This document shows, one piece after another, positions 44,861-54,055 of a stretch of DNA of 58,996 nucleotides; position 1 is the first letter of the stretch; every line of letters starts with the position of its first letter. Made by a program: the position numbers and the translations under genes. Below the pieces are notes generated by a model. The model saw nothing but the letters and a program-made list of their open reading frames with translations. It did no database searches and had not been told where the DNA came from. The stretch spans positions 140,128-199,123 of the forward strand of contig NZ_BQYK01000006.1 of NCBI RefSeq assembly GCF_023168145.1, read 5' to 3'. Origin of the DNA: Sporosarcina sp. NCCP-2222. Its GTDB lineage: Bacteria; Bacillota; Bacilli; Bacillales_A; Planococcaceae.

Positions 44861-45583
44861 TCAACCTTTCCCCTCGCTTTCCTCCCCGTATAGCACTGTC
44901 ACATTTGGATGTTCATGCAGACAGCTGGCGGGAAATGATTCTGTTATCGTACCTGTACGCAACTGGTCCAGTGCTTCCCTTTTTTCATGGCCGTACGCCA
45001 GCAAGACAATGCTTCGGGCATTCATAATTGTTTGCAGCCCCATCGTAATTGCCTGTTCCGGCATCTCTTTACCATCAAAATACTTGGCATTTGCCCGCCG
45101 GGTGGAGACGGACAATTCCGTCACATGCGTCGTTGATTGGAAAGAGGTCCCGGGTTCATTGAAACCGATATGCCCATTTTGCCCGATGCCGACGACTTGG
45201 AGATCGATTCCGCCGCTTGCCTCAATGGACGCCTCGTACGCTTTACATGCTTCCTCCAAACTTTCCGCCATGCCATCCGGGATATGCCGGCTGGCAACCG
45301 GTACATCGACATGGCCAAAGAAATGGTGTTCCATGTAGGAATAAAAACTCTCCGGCTGCTCTTTGCCCAACCCAATGTATTCATCTAAATTAAACGCCGT
45401 AATGCGGGCGAATGAAATGTCGCAGCGGTGATAGTGGCTGACCAATCGCTCGTACATGCCAATCGGCGTTCCCCCTGTAGCGAGCCCAATTACGCTGTCC
45501 GGCTTGCTCTCCAGCTGATTCATCAGAATCTCCGCTGCCTTTTCACTCAGTTCCTCGTAATCTTTCACTTTGATCCAACGCAC
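44861..45583 (-). CDS. nagB: Glucosamine-6-phosphate deaminase
   Basis: A 240-residue enzyme that converts glucosamine-6-P to fructose-6-P and ammonia. Family motifs are LATGGTPIGMYERL (about 34), FNLDEYIGL (about 64), the catalytic region GIGQNGHIGFNEPG (about 130) and TMGLQTIM. Its length matches the short NagB form of Firmicutes. The GTG start lies inside the end of nagA (41-bp overlap); a stop in frame just upstream makes it the first possible start. It ends the amino-sugar branch of this cluster. Confidence 0.93.
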   Translation of the reverse strand: MRWIKVKDYEELSEKAAEILMNQLESKPDSVIGLATGGTPIGMYERLVSHYHRCDISFARITAFNLDEYIGLGKEQPESFYSYMEHHFFGHVDVPVASRHIPDGMAESLEEACKAYEASIEASGGIDLQVVGIGQNGHIGFNEPGTSFQSTTHVTELSVSTRRANAKYFDGKEMPEQAITMGLQTIMNARSIVLLAYGHEKREALDQLRTGTITESFPASCLHEHPNVTVLYGEESEGKG

Positions 45584-46742
45584 GGTTTATGTACACCATC
45601 CTCCCCCTGCAGAATGTGGCCACAACATTGAACTGCTCATCTAGCAATACGATGTCTGCATCCTTCCCCGCCGTCAAGCTTCCCTTACGATCATAGACTC
45701 CAAGCTGTTTCGCCGCATTGGCAGAGGATAATGCGACGAGTTCCTCCATAGTCACAGTGCCAGTAGCATGCAGACGTTTCAACGCGTCGTTCATTTTCAG
45801 CACACTGCCCGCTAATGTACCGTCTTTGAGTGTCGCCCGGCTCCCTTGCACCGTCACTTCCTGACCGCCAAGCGTATACACACCATCTTTCATTCCCTTT
45901 GCCATCATAGAATCAGTAATGAGTATCATCCGTTCAGGACCGATTGTTTTAATCATCAATCGAATCATGTCTTCCGAAAGATGGACGCCGTCAGCAATCA
46001 ATTCGCAGAATATATCATCGATTAGCATGCCCGCACCGACTGTTCCGATTTCACGATGATGCAGTCCCTTCATCGCATTGCCGAAATGAGTCAAATGAGA
46101 TAGCCCGTGGCTAGCCGCTTCTTTGATTGTTATGAAATCAGCGTTTGTATGCCCGGCAGATACAAGAACATTTCGTAGCGCCAATTGCCTGGTCACTTGA
46201 AAATCCTCATCTAGCTCAGGCGCAAGCGTAACAACCGACAGTCCGCCCAAATCATGGCCAAACCATTGTTCCATCATTTCCATGGAAGGCGGCCTTATGT
46301 AACCGGCTGGCTGTGCGCCCGCTTGTTCCTTATTAATGAAAGGCCCTTCCAGATGAAAGCCGAGCATTTCTGCACCTTCCGGATGTTGCTCTTCCATGAA
46401 ATGCTTGCCGCAATCAACTGCCGTCCGGATTGCCTCGGGCGATTGTGTCATCGTTGTCGCCAGGAACGCTGTCGTCCCCTCACGCGGCAGGGCATTCGCG
46501 ATATTCGCATACGCTTGCTTCGTTCCGTCCATAAAATCTGAACCGACCGCCCCGTGGATATGGATGTCAATGAATCCTGGCAATGCCAACAAACCTTGGC
46601 CGTTAAGAATAGTGCCCGAAAAACCTTCAACCGGTTCGGATTGCACGTGAGCGATTCGATATCCTTCCACTTGGATGTTTCCTTCTAGCATACCTCCATC
46701 CGACTGCACCATCATTACATTCGTAATAAGTTTTTCAGACAT
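45543..46742 (-). CDS. nagA: N-acetylglucosamine-6-phosphate deacetylase
   Basis: A 399-residue amidohydrolase that removes acetate from GlcNAc-6-P. The TIM-barrel metal motif GFIDIHIHGAVGSDF is at about 56-70, the metal glutamate in GFHLEGPFINKEQAGAQ (about 128), the histidine in VSAGHTNAD, and the substrate loop in THFGNAMKGLHHRE. The catalytic aspartate lies in MILITDSM. The C-terminus overlaps nagB, so translation is probably coupled. GlcNAc-6-P would come from MurQ acting on MurNAc-6-P, produced by enzymes of this cluster. Confidence 0.94.
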   Translation of the reverse strand: MSEKLITNVMMVQSDGGMLEGNIQVEGYRIAHVQSEPVEGFSGTILNGQGLLALPGFIDIHIHGAVGSDFMDGTKQAYANIANALPREGTTAFLATTMTQSPEAIRTAVDCGKHFMEEQHPEGAEMLGFHLEGPFINKEQAGAQPAGYIRPPSMEMMEQWFGHDLGGLSVVTLAPELDEDFQVTRQLALRNVLVSAGHTNADFITIKEAASHGLSHLTHFGNAMKGLHHREIGTVGAGMLIDDIFCELIADGVHLSEDMIRLMIKTIGPERMILITDSMMAKGMKDGVYTLGGQEVTVQGSRATLKDGTLAGSVLKMNDALKRLHATGTVTMEELVALSSANAAKQLGVYDRKGSLTAGKDADIVLLDEQFNVVATFCRGRMVYINRALDQSERLRGTE

Positions 46743-46759
46743 TGCCCCCTCACCCTTTC

Positions 46760-47641
46760 TTACTTTTTACGGCGAAATGTCTGGCTTTGGATCTCCTCAA
46801 TCGCCTCACGGGTCGCATCCAAATAAGTGATGGTCGTATCAAATTGTCTGGACGCGACAGACATGAATAACATATCGATGACGTGCAGCTGGGCAAGCCG
46901 GGAAGATGTTGCACCGCTTCGGAAATTCGCTTCACGGGTTGGCGAAGTGTATAACTGTATATCGCTTATTTCCGAGATGGGCGTCTGTCCATATTTGGTT
47001 ATGCTGATTGTGGTTGCACCGTTTAGGCTTGCCAGCTCCATGATTTTTTCCACTTCGAAGGTGGCTCCGGAAAACGAGATGCCGACCACCACATCTTCTT
47101 CGCTGACGTTCGCCATGATGGTAGCACCCATATGGAGATCGGTGCTCGCTGTCGACGGTTTATGGATGCGAAGAAATTTCTGCTGGGCGTCTAGTGCCGG
47201 AATACCCGAAGCGCCCACACCGAAAAAGTGAATGTTCTTCGCCTGGACAATCGCTTCAACCGCCCGTTCCAGTTGCTCACTGTCGAGCAGCTCCACAGTT
47301 TCCAGCAGCGTATGCACCGCATGATCTGTCACTTTCTGCATTAGCGCTTCCACCGGTTCATTCGGCTGGATATCGCGATTTGTTATTTCCAGTTTCCGCC
47401 CCAAATCCCCGTTGATCCTTAGCTTTAAGTCTTGAAAACCTTTCAGCCTCAACGATTTGCATAGCCTTGTCACCGCAGCTCCGCTTGTTTGCGATACTTC
47501 TCCCAGCTCTGTGACGGTCATGGACACGATATCTTGCGGGTTTTCCAGAATGTAATCCGCTATTTTCTGCTCAGACGGCGGGAGGGTTTCCCTCATCTCT
47601 TTCACCAATACTAATCCGCCACTCGTTTGTGCCATCTCCAT
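46760..47641 (-). CDS. MurR/RpiR-family transcriptional regulator
   Basis: A 293-residue regulator. An N-terminal RpiR helix-turn-helix (about 1-80, LPPSEQKIADYILENPQDIVSMTVTELGEVSQTSGAAVTRLCKSLRLKGFQDLKL) is followed by a SIS domain (about 120-260: IHFFGVGASGIPALDAQQKFLRI and VVGISFSGATFEVEKIMELA) that should bind a phosphosugar. In E. coli and B. subtilis MurR answers to MurNAc-6-P. It is encoded between murQ/GNAT and nagA, so it probably controls the cluster, likely through the palindrome in the promoter before anmK. Confidence 0.9.
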   Translation of the reverse strand: MEMAQTSGGLVLVKEMRETLPPSEQKIADYILENPQDIVSMTVTELGEVSQTSGAAVTRLCKSLRLKGFQDLKLRINGDLGRKLEITNRDIQPNEPVEALMQKVTDHAVHTLLETVELLDSEQLERAVEAIVQAKNIHFFGVGASGIPALDAQQKFLRIHKPSTASTDLHMGATIMANVSEEDVVVGISFSGATFEVEKIMELASLNGATTISITKYGQTPISEISDIQLYTSPTREANFRSGATSSRLAQLHVIDMLFMSVASRQFDTTITYLDATREAIEEIQSQTFRRKK

Positions 47642-47657
47642 CAGCCCGCCTTTACGA

Positions 47658-48608
47658 TCAAGTCAACTCTTTTATCATCACTTCAAAGGTTCTGTATGTG
47701 GTAAATCCATTTTTTCTATATAAGTGCCCTGCTGAACTCGTTTCACTTGTCCATAGGAACCAAGCCCCTTGAATGGTCAGTTGCTTCATTGAAAACAATA
47801 TCTCATGCAATAGGATTTTTCCAAGTCCTTTGCCTTGTTCTGTTTCACTGACACCAAATGGCCCGAACCGCTCCCGGATCATCTCATATCCGCCAAACAT
47901 CGCGAAGCCGACAATTTTACCAGTCCTTTTAGCAATCATAATTTGTGAAGAATCAATCCCTTGCAAAAGCCCTTCCCGAATAGCGCGTCCCCAGTCCGGA
48001 TTGAAAGCTTCGTTTGCAAAAAGAATCAGATCATACAAATCCCCGTCACTAACTTTCTCGAAAGTGTAGCCTTCCTTCTCGCGAATTTCCTTCAGCCCTT
48101 TGACCTCTTCGGGATACGTGTATTCCGCCAAGCTCCGATGCATCGCAACTGGCGAATAAAGGCGGCGAAATCCTTCTTTCTTCAGAAACTCATAACCCGT
48201 AGAATAACGGGCCGGATCGATGCCTGGGAGAAAATAATTGGGTGCGTAGGAAGAGAAAAAGACTTTATCCACTCCCTTGTTCTTTAGGAATCGAACCGCC
48301 CGGTCCATCATTCCGTGTCCGATACCTTCCCTTTGCAGATCATGTTTTACCATAAAGAACGTGATCCAGCCGGTCCCCTTTTCCAAATCTATTCCGCTCA
48401 TCGGCAATCTCCGACGAATAGCAAGAAGCGCTCCTGCCACCTCTCCATTTTGCTCCGCGATAATCAATCCGTCCGGATCAAAATTCGCATCTAGCAACAC
48501 TTGATTTCGAAAACGCTTCGGCGTAATTGGGTCGAATGCCAGGACTTCATTCCATAAAGAGACGATATCCCTCTCATCACCGCTCTTAAAAGCGCGAAAG
48601 ACTGTCAT
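47658..48608 (-). CDS. Tandem-GNAT acetyltransferase
   Basis: A 316-residue protein with two GNAT-like halves: about 1-150 (FFMVKHDLQREGIGHGMMDRAVRFLKNKG) and about 175-316 (FGPFGVSETEQGKGLGKILLHEILFSMK, where Q/R-x-x-G-x-G/A is the acetyl-CoA loop). Only the acceptor is unknown. It overlaps the murQ gene by 4 bp and precedes the regulator, so acetylation of an amino sugar or muropeptide is a reasonable guess but is not shown. A GNAT gene also sits in the murQ region of B. subtilis (ybbJ). Confidence 0.8.
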   Translation of the reverse strand: MTVFRAFKSGDERDIVSLWNEVLAFDPITPKRFRNQVLLDANFDPDGLIIAEQNGEVAGALLAIRRRLPMSGIDLEKGTGWITFFMVKHDLQREGIGHGMMDRAVRFLKNKGVDKVFFSSYAPNYFLPGIDPARYSTGYEFLKKEGFRRLYSPVAMHRSLAEYTYPEEVKGLKEIREKEGYTFEKVSDGDLYDLILFANEAFNPDWGRAIREGLLQGIDSSQIMIAKRTGKIVGFAMFGGYEMIRERFGPFGVSETEQGKGLGKILLHEILFSMKQLTIQGAWFLWTSETSSAGHLYRKNGFTTYRTFEVMIKELT

Positions 48609-49522
48609 CGGGTTTCACCTGCTGATGCCAGAGCGACTGCTCTTTTCACAAAACCTTCCGACCGGTCAATTAATTCCAGAGCCTCCGACTCCGAAACATC
48701 CGCAAGAATCATGACAATCGCCTGTTTGACATTATAACGAGTCGTTTCAAGCGTTTTTTCCGCAAGCTCATACGGTGCTTCTGTAATCGTACACACCATT
48801 TGTTTGGCACGCTCTTTTAATTTGAAATTGCTCGCGTTCAAATCGACCATTAGGTTTTTGTAGATTTTGCCGATTTTCATCATCGCGGTTGTCGAGATCA
48901 TATTCAACACCATTTTATGGGCGGTTGCTGCACGGAGCCTTGTTGAGCCAGCAACAACTTCAGGACCAGTGATCACTTCAATTTTCACATCCGCATGCGC
49001 GCTGATTGCAGAATTGGCGTTCCCCGTCAGACTGATCGTTGATGCCCCAATGGATTGGGCAAAGGCCAGGGCACCTTTCACATAAGGCGTCCTGCCACTC
49101 GCGGCGATGCCAATCACGACGTCATTTGTTGCAAGATTCAGGTCCCTCAAATCAGCCGCGCCGAGCGACTCATCGTCTTCCGCGCCTTCCACTGCATGGT
49201 ACATCGCACCAGGGCCGCCTGCCAGTACAGCTTGCACCAACTCTGGCGGCGTACTGAATGTCGGCGGGCATTCAACCGCATCCATGACACCGATTCGTCC
49301 GCTTGTTCCAGCCCCAATATAAATGAGCCTGCCGCCATTCTTGAATGCCTCCACCACATGTACGATTGCCTTCTCAATCTCAGGCAGCACTTGCTGAACA
49401 GCCAAAGCAATTGTCATATCCTCTTCATTCATGACTGTAATCATTTCCCGAATCGACATCTCATCCAGGTCCACCGTCTTCGGATTACTCTCTTCAGTGA
49501 TCAGTTTCGATATCTTTTCCAT
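48605..49522 (-). CDS. murQ: N-acetylmuramic acid 6-phosphate etherase
   Basis: A 305-residue SIS-fold enzyme that splits the lactyl ether of MurNAc-6-P to GlcNAc-6-P and D-lactate. The substrate loop GAGTSGRIGVMDAVECPPTF (about 71-90, with the catalytic glutamate) and GGPGAMYHAVEGAEDDES (about 100-118, second acidic site) are intact. GIAASGRTPYVKGAL follows. Its usual length is about 300. It joins the upstream MurNAc-processing enzymes to nagA/nagB. It lies 12 bp after namZ, with GGCGGAG before the ATG. Confidence 0.95.
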   Translation of the reverse strand: MEKISKLITEESNPKTVDLDEMSIREMITVMNEEDMTIALAVQQVLPEIEKAIVHVVEAFKNGGRLIYIGAGTSGRIGVMDAVECPPTFSTPPELVQAVLAGGPGAMYHAVEGAEDDESLGAADLRDLNLATNDVVIGIAASGRTPYVKGALAFAQSIGASTISLTGNANSAISAHADVKIEVITGPEVVAGSTRLRAATAHKMVLNMISTTAMMKIGKIYKNLMVDLNASNFKLKERAKQMVCTITEAPYELAEKTLETTRYNVKQAIVMILADVSESEALELIDRSEGFVKRAVALASAGETR

Positions 49523-49534
49523 CGCTCCGCCTTC

Positions 49535-50695
49535 CTATCTATAACGTAAGTATCGTTCTCTGTCCGCTACAAATTGCTTTGTTCCTTCCATACATTCCTC
49601 GATATATCCCACTGGGTCACCAATTCTCAATCCGTTTCGCAACGTGGAATTGCCTGCCAGCAAATCAAACATCGGATGTTTTAATGAACCGTATTCTAAA
49701 AACGAAATATCGTCTGGGTACAGTTTGAACAACACATTAAGAACTTGCACCATTGTCTTCACCGGATCGATATTTCTTCTATCCAGCACATGCAGCTGGA
49801 TGCCTTGGCACACTTCTCCGGCGTATTTTTGATACGTTGGCGTAAAAACAGCCGCCCTAGCTTTTACATGCTGCAGGCCCAGTTCGTTTACCGCATCCTG
49901 CAGCCGTTCTCCGTCAATAAATGGAGCTCCCAGCATTTCAAAAGGCTGCGCAGTCCCCCGTCCTTCCGATATATTCAACCCTTCCAGCAAACAAGTTCCG
50001 GGATAGAGAAGCATCATATCAAGGGATGTGACGTTCGGAGAGGGCGGCACCCATGGCAAATTCAAATCGGGCAGCATATTGTCACGCTTCCACCCCTGCA
50101 TTTCCACAACAGTCAGTGGGCAATTGATCGCGAATGCCTCATTAAAATAGGCTGCCAGTTCCCCGATCGTCATGCCGTGCCGGTTTGGAATCGGATACAG
50201 TCCGACAAACGACGTAAAATCGGGCGCAATTAGGTTTCCTTCCACCTTAGTGCCGCCAATCGGGTTCGGGCGGTCCAACACGATCATCCGCTTGCCTTTC
50301 CGCGCACAAGCTTCCATCATGTAAGCCATGGTGTATATATACGTATAGTAACGGGCGCCGATATCTTGAATATCCATCATGACGATATCGACCTTCTCCA
50401 TCATCTCATCCGTCGGCCTTTTGGTTTCACCATACAGGCTGAAGACCGGCACGCCTGCCCTCGGATGACGGCTGTCTCCGAATTTCTCTCCTTCTTTCTT
50501 ATTCGTCAGCAGCCCATGTTCAGGCGCGAATAACGCAGTGAGATGGATGTCCGTGTGATTATGGAAAAGCCGGATTGTCGAATCAAGCGAGGCATTCACG
50601 CCGGTTTGATTCGTCAAGAGGCCGATCCGTTTGCTGCGGATTTCATCAACTTGTGTTTCAAGAAAGACGTCAATTCCGAGTTTAACGGCCATCAT
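49535..50695 (-). CDS. namZ: Exo-beta-N-acetylmuramidase-like protein (NamZ, DUF1343)
   Basis: A 386-residue DUF1343 protein. Visible family motifs are GLLTNQTGVNASLDSTI (about 24-40), APEHGL (about 57), DIVMMDIQDIGARYYTYIYTM (about 100-121), DRPNPIGG and FSLYGETKRP. B. subtilis NamZ (YbbC), which removes terminal MurNAc from glycan ends, is exported; this protein begins MMAVKLGIDVFLETQVDEI and has no signal peptide, so it should act in the cytoplasm. The ATG overlaps the permease stop. Together with cytoplasmic NagZ it could take imported disaccharides apart. Confidence 0.88.
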   Translation of the reverse strand: MMAVKLGIDVFLETQVDEIRSKRIGLLTNQTGVNASLDSTIRLFHNHTDIHLTALFAPEHGLLTNKKEGEKFGDSRHPRAGVPVFSLYGETKRPTDEMMEKVDIVMMDIQDIGARYYTYIYTMAYMMEACARKGKRMIVLDRPNPIGGTKVEGNLIAPDFTSFVGLYPIPNRHGMTIGELAAYFNEAFAINCPLTVVEMQGWKRDNMLPDLNLPWVPPSPNVTSLDMMLLYPGTCLLEGLNISEGRGTAQPFEMLGAPFIDGERLQDAVNELGLQHVKARAAVFTPTYQKYAGEVCQGIQLHVLDRRNIDPVKTMVQVLNVLFKLYPDDISFLEYGSLKHPMFDLLAGNSTLRNGLRIGDPVGYIEECMEGTKQFVADRERYLRYR

Positions 50696-51663
50696 TCCTT
50701 GACCCCGCCAAGAGTCAATCCTTGGACGAAGTAGCGCTGGAACAAGATGAAAACGATGATCATCGGAATCGCTGCGACTGCCGCACCACTCATTAGCAAT
50801 TTAAAACTTGCCAAGTTGGCGTCTTGCAACGTTTTCAATCCTACTGGCAATGTGTACAACTCCGCTGTGTTCAGGACGATAATCGGCCAGAGGAAAGAGT
50901 TCCACACGTTCATAAATGTAAAGATGCCGAGTGCGGCTAACCCTGGTTTAGCTAGCGGCAGAACAACCGTCCAAAACGTTCTCCACTCACTTGCCCCGTC
51001 CATTTTCGCAGCTTCGAGCAATTCATCCGGAATGGAATACATAAACTGTCTCATGAGGAATACTCCAAACACCATAGACAAATCAGGCAGAATCAGAGCC
51101 CAGTGCGTATCCATCAAGTTCAAATTCCCGACCATGATAAACAACGGTACGAGGGTTACTTGCCCTGGAATCATCATCGTGGAGATGATAATCCAAAAGA
51201 TCAGATTCCTGCCGGGAAACCGCTTTTTCGCCAGCACATATCCCGCCATGGAGTCGATGAGCAGGATGCCGACGGTTACAACAACCGCAATATATAAGCT
51301 GTTGAAAAACCATTTCCCAACATCATGTTTTTTGAAAAGCGATTTAAAGCTACCAAATGTGTTCGAGACGATATGGTCCATCTGCGCCTGATGGTATGCT
51401 TCGAGCTCTGCATCTCCAGCTTTTTTCGCTTCCCGCTCGCCTTTCCAATGCTCGAAGTAAAGTGGGATGCCCATCGGATACATTTTTGGCGGATTGGAAT
51501 CCACATAGGAAACCGGCCGTTCCATATCCATGGACTGATAGCTGCTCAATTGGAGTGAAGTGGAGAATACCCAATACAGCGGAAGCAGAGAAACGACTGC
51601 AAATATAGAGAGCAGTGCAAAGATGATAAATTTATTTAAACGATCTAGTGGTTTTTTCTTCAT
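50692..51663 (-). CDS. Carbohydrate ABC transporter permease (MalG type)
   Basis: About 323 residues. The ATG at 51663 has GGAGG 7 bp before it; the longer frame to 51681 lacks a ribosome site. Six transmembrane segments are predicted, with an unusually long periplasm-side loop after the first (about 35-115, GIPLYFEHWKGEREAKKAGDAELEAYHQAQMDHIV). The EAA motif EAAKMDGASEWRTFWTVVLPLAKPGLAALGIF is at about 215-245. It forms the channel with the partner permease and ends next to namZ. Confidence 0.92.
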   Translation of the reverse strand: MKKKPLDRLNKFIIFALLSIFAVVSLLPLYWVFSTSLQLSSYQSMDMERPVSYVDSNPPKMYPMGIPLYFEHWKGEREAKKAGDAELEAYHQAQMDHIVSNTFGSFKSLFKKHDVGKWFFNSLYIAVVVTVGILLIDSMAGYVLAKKRFPGRNLIFWIIISTMMIPGQVTLVPLFIMVGNLNLMDTHWALILPDLSMVFGVFLMRQFMYSIPDELLEAAKMDGASEWRTFWTVVLPLAKPGLAALGIFTFMNVWNSFLWPIIVLNTAELYTLPVGLKTLQDANLASFKLLMSGAAVAAIPMIIVFILFQRYFVQGLTLGGVKE

Positions 51664-51677
51664 TTTCCATCCTCCAA

Positions 51678-52622
51678 TCACTCATCATGACGAAGCACCC
51701 GGAACTGGATGACAGAAAAGATGAGAATGATGACAAACAATACGACTGACTGGGCGCCAGCCAATCCAAAATCAAAATCGCGGAATCCTGTTTTATAGAT
51801 AAGATGCACGAGCGTCTCCGTCGCACTGCCTGGTCCCCCGCCCGTCATCATGATAATTTGGGTGAAAACTTGGAAGGAACCGATTGTGCTGAGAAGCACT
51901 AAATACAAAGTCGTTGGTTTCAGTAAAGGGATCGTAATGTGGATCCATTGTTTGAACTTGCTTGCTCCATCCATTCTCGCCGCTTCATAGAGTGATTGGG
52001 AGATGGACCCCATGGATGCCAAGTACATGATGATGCCGACCCCGAACGGGATGAGGCATTGCATGATGATCAGCGCCCAAAGTGCAGTATTTGATTGGCC
52101 CAGCCAGTTGACCGGACCAACACCAAACCATCCAAGTACATAGTTGAACAAACCAAAATCGTAATTGTACATCCATCTCCAGACCATCGCGATGATCACC
52201 ATGGATGTGACCGTCGGCAAATAAAATGCGGATCGGAATAGACTTTGAGATAGTTTGCCCAGCTCAAAGATAAGCGTTGAAAGTACGAGTGCACTGATTA
52301 CACCGAATGGCACGGTAACGACTGTAAACAGGAGTGTATTTTTCAGTGCGATCCAAAACGCATCGCTTTGGAAGACTTCTATGTAATTCTTTAGTCCGAT
52401 AAACTCGCTGCCGAACACTTTATACTTTTGAAACGATAGAATAAAAGCCCAAACGACTGGAATGGCTACAAAGAGGGTAAATAGAATGAGCTTTGGCAAT
52501 AAGAAAAGGTACGCGCTATAATTTTTCTTCATTTGCCGGAAGAGGTTTTTGTTCGGTTTTCTGAACAGCTTCATCTTTTCTTCTTTTTTCTTGGGCACAG
52601 CACCCATCGGCATTTGCGTCAT
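51678..52622 (-). CDS. Carbohydrate ABC transporter permease (MalF type)
   Basis: A 314-residue membrane protein with six predicted helices. The EAA motif YEAARMDGASKFKQWIHITIPLLKPTTLYLVL is at about 215-246. The N-terminus carries a basic cytoplasmic tail (KKKEEKMKLFRKPNKN). It pairs with the MalG-type subunit and probably uses the MsmK-type ATPase at the end of the cluster. The ATG follows AAGGAGG. Confidence 0.92.
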   Translation of the reverse strand: MTQMPMGAVPKKKEEKMKLFRKPNKNLFRQMKKNYSAYLFLLPKLILFTLFVAIPVVWAFILSFQKYKVFGSEFIGLKNYIEVFQSDAFWIALKNTLLFTVVTVPFGVISALVLSTLIFELGKLSQSLFRSAFYLPTVTSMVIIAMVWRWMYNYDFGLFNYVLGWFGVGPVNWLGQSNTALWALIIMQCLIPFGVGIIMYLASMGSISQSLYEAARMDGASKFKQWIHITIPLLKPTTLYLVLLSTIGSFQVFTQIIMMTGGGPGSATETLVHLIYKTGFRDFDFGLAGAQSVVLFVIILIFSVIQFRVLRHDE

Positions 52623-52646
52623 GAAGACTCCGCCTCCTTAAAGATG

Positions 52647-52676
52647 AAGCAGGCGTACGCGATGCATAGCCTGCTT
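52647..52676 (-). promoter_or_regulatory. Hairpin between binding-protein and permease genes
   Basis: AAGCAGGC-N14-GCCTGCTT has 8-bp arms and no T-run. It is probably an RNA-stability or partial-termination element giving more binding protein than permease, as in many ABC operons. Confidence 0.6.
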
Positions 52677-52682
52677 GCTTGA

Positions 52683-54011
52683 TCACTTTATAATTTTGTC
52701 GACTGCTTTTTTAGCGTCAGCCATCGCCTGTTCAGCGGTTTTTTCACCATTGAACACGAGTTGCAATTCATTTTGAATCGCTTCGTCTATTTTTCTCCAC
52801 TCCGGATGGCGCGGCAGCATAACGACTTGATCGGACATTTCCATTGCTCTTGTCATCTGCGGGTTATCCTTGAACGGATCCATTTCCGCAGCACTCACCC
52901 GAGCCGGGAAGATGCCGTAATGCTGTGCCATGTGATATTGCTCATCCGCAGTTGAAATGAATTTCATGAAATCCGCAACAGCTGCCCGTTTATTCGCATC
53001 ATCCTGATGCATCATAACCCAGCCGCCTACGCCGCCAATTGTCACAGGCTCCTTCGAGTCGCCTGTCGGATAGTTAGCTACTGCGAAGTTAGTCGGGTAC
53101 GCGCCTTGTGCAGCACCAATCGCCCATGTTGCCCACGGCTCCATTGCCACAGTCCGCTGCTCTTCGTTCGCCCAAGCTTGGAATGTACCACCGACATCAT
53201 TGCCGCCCAGTGTTTCCGGTGCGACTTTCTGCTTTAATTTCAAATCGGCCAAATCTTGAATGGCCTTCACGACTTCCGGTGAATCGAAAGTAAACTCAGT
53301 CATATCTTCGTTCAGCGGAGAGCCGCCATTTTTATAGAAGAACGGCCATGCTTCATAATAGCCAGGCAGGATATACGTCGAGAAACCGTATACATCCATC
53401 TTGCCGTCCCCATCCCGGTCAAATGTTAATTTCTCTGCAGCCTGAAGGAATTCATCATACGTCCAATTGCCGTCTTTCGGTGGTTCCACGCCTGCTTCCT
53501 CAAACAAATCCAAGTTTAACAGCATCGAGTGCAACGTAATACTATTCGGAATTCCGTATAGTTTCCCATCATACGTATAGGCATCCAATGCATTTTCGTA
53601 GAAATCCTCTTTTTCTTTCTTATCTAAGTAATTATCCATCGATTCGATGACGCCTTGCTCGATATGGTCAATGCTCACCGCGCTGCCGCTAATGTCGACT
53701 GGCGCGATATCCGGCCAGGCCTTCCCGGCAATTGCCACGCCGAGCTTATCGCCCATCTCAGCCCATGGTACTTGAACAAGTTCAATTTCCACACCCTCAT
53801 GCGCTTCCTCATACTCTTTAATCTTCGCTTCAAGCCAGTGGAATTTATTTTCCTCTTCATCCGGCCATCTCGGTCCATCCCAGATCGTGATTTTCCCCTT
53901 GAATTCGTCCGCGTTGCCCGCTTCCTTTTTGTCATTGCATCCGGCTAGAACCGATGCGGCAAGGCCCAAGGAAGCTGCTGCGAGTGCAGACTTCTTTAAC
54001 ATCTTTTTCAT
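52683..54011 (-). CDS. Sugar ABC transporter substrate-binding lipoprotein
   Basis: A 442-residue lipoprotein with signal peptide MKKMLKKSALAAASLGLAAS and lipobox L-A-G-C. Family-1 (MalE-like) features are ITIWDGPRWPDEEENKFHWLEAKIKEYEEAHEGVEIELVQVPW and GKAWPDIAPVDISG, with many tryptophans and tyrosines that could stack on sugar rings. It is the first importer gene, 44 bp after anmK. The gene neighbours imply an amino sugar, GlcNAc-MurNAc or a muropeptide as ligand. Confidence 0.92.
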   Translation of the reverse strand: MKKMLKKSALAAASLGLAASVLAGCNDKKEAGNADEFKGKITIWDGPRWPDEEENKFHWLEAKIKEYEEAHEGVEIELVQVPWAEMGDKLGVAIAGKAWPDIAPVDISGSAVSIDHIEQGVIESMDNYLDKKEKEDFYENALDAYTYDGKLYGIPNSITLHSMLLNLDLFEEAGVEPPKDGNWTYDEFLQAAEKLTFDRDGDGKMDVYGFSTYILPGYYEAWPFFYKNGGSPLNEDMTEFTFDSPEVVKAIQDLADLKLKQKVAPETLGGNDVGGTFQAWANEEQRTVAMEPWATWAIGAAQGAYPTNFAVANYPTGDSKEPVTIGGVGGWVMMHQDDANKRAAVADFMKFISTADEQYHMAQHYGIFPARVSAAEMDPFKDNPQMTRAMEMSDQVVMLPRHPEWRKIDEAIQNELQLVFNGEKTAEQAMADAKKAVDKIIK

Positions 54012-54055
54012 TCAATTAACCCCCCGATGTTTGATAAAACAACATTTCCCTTTTC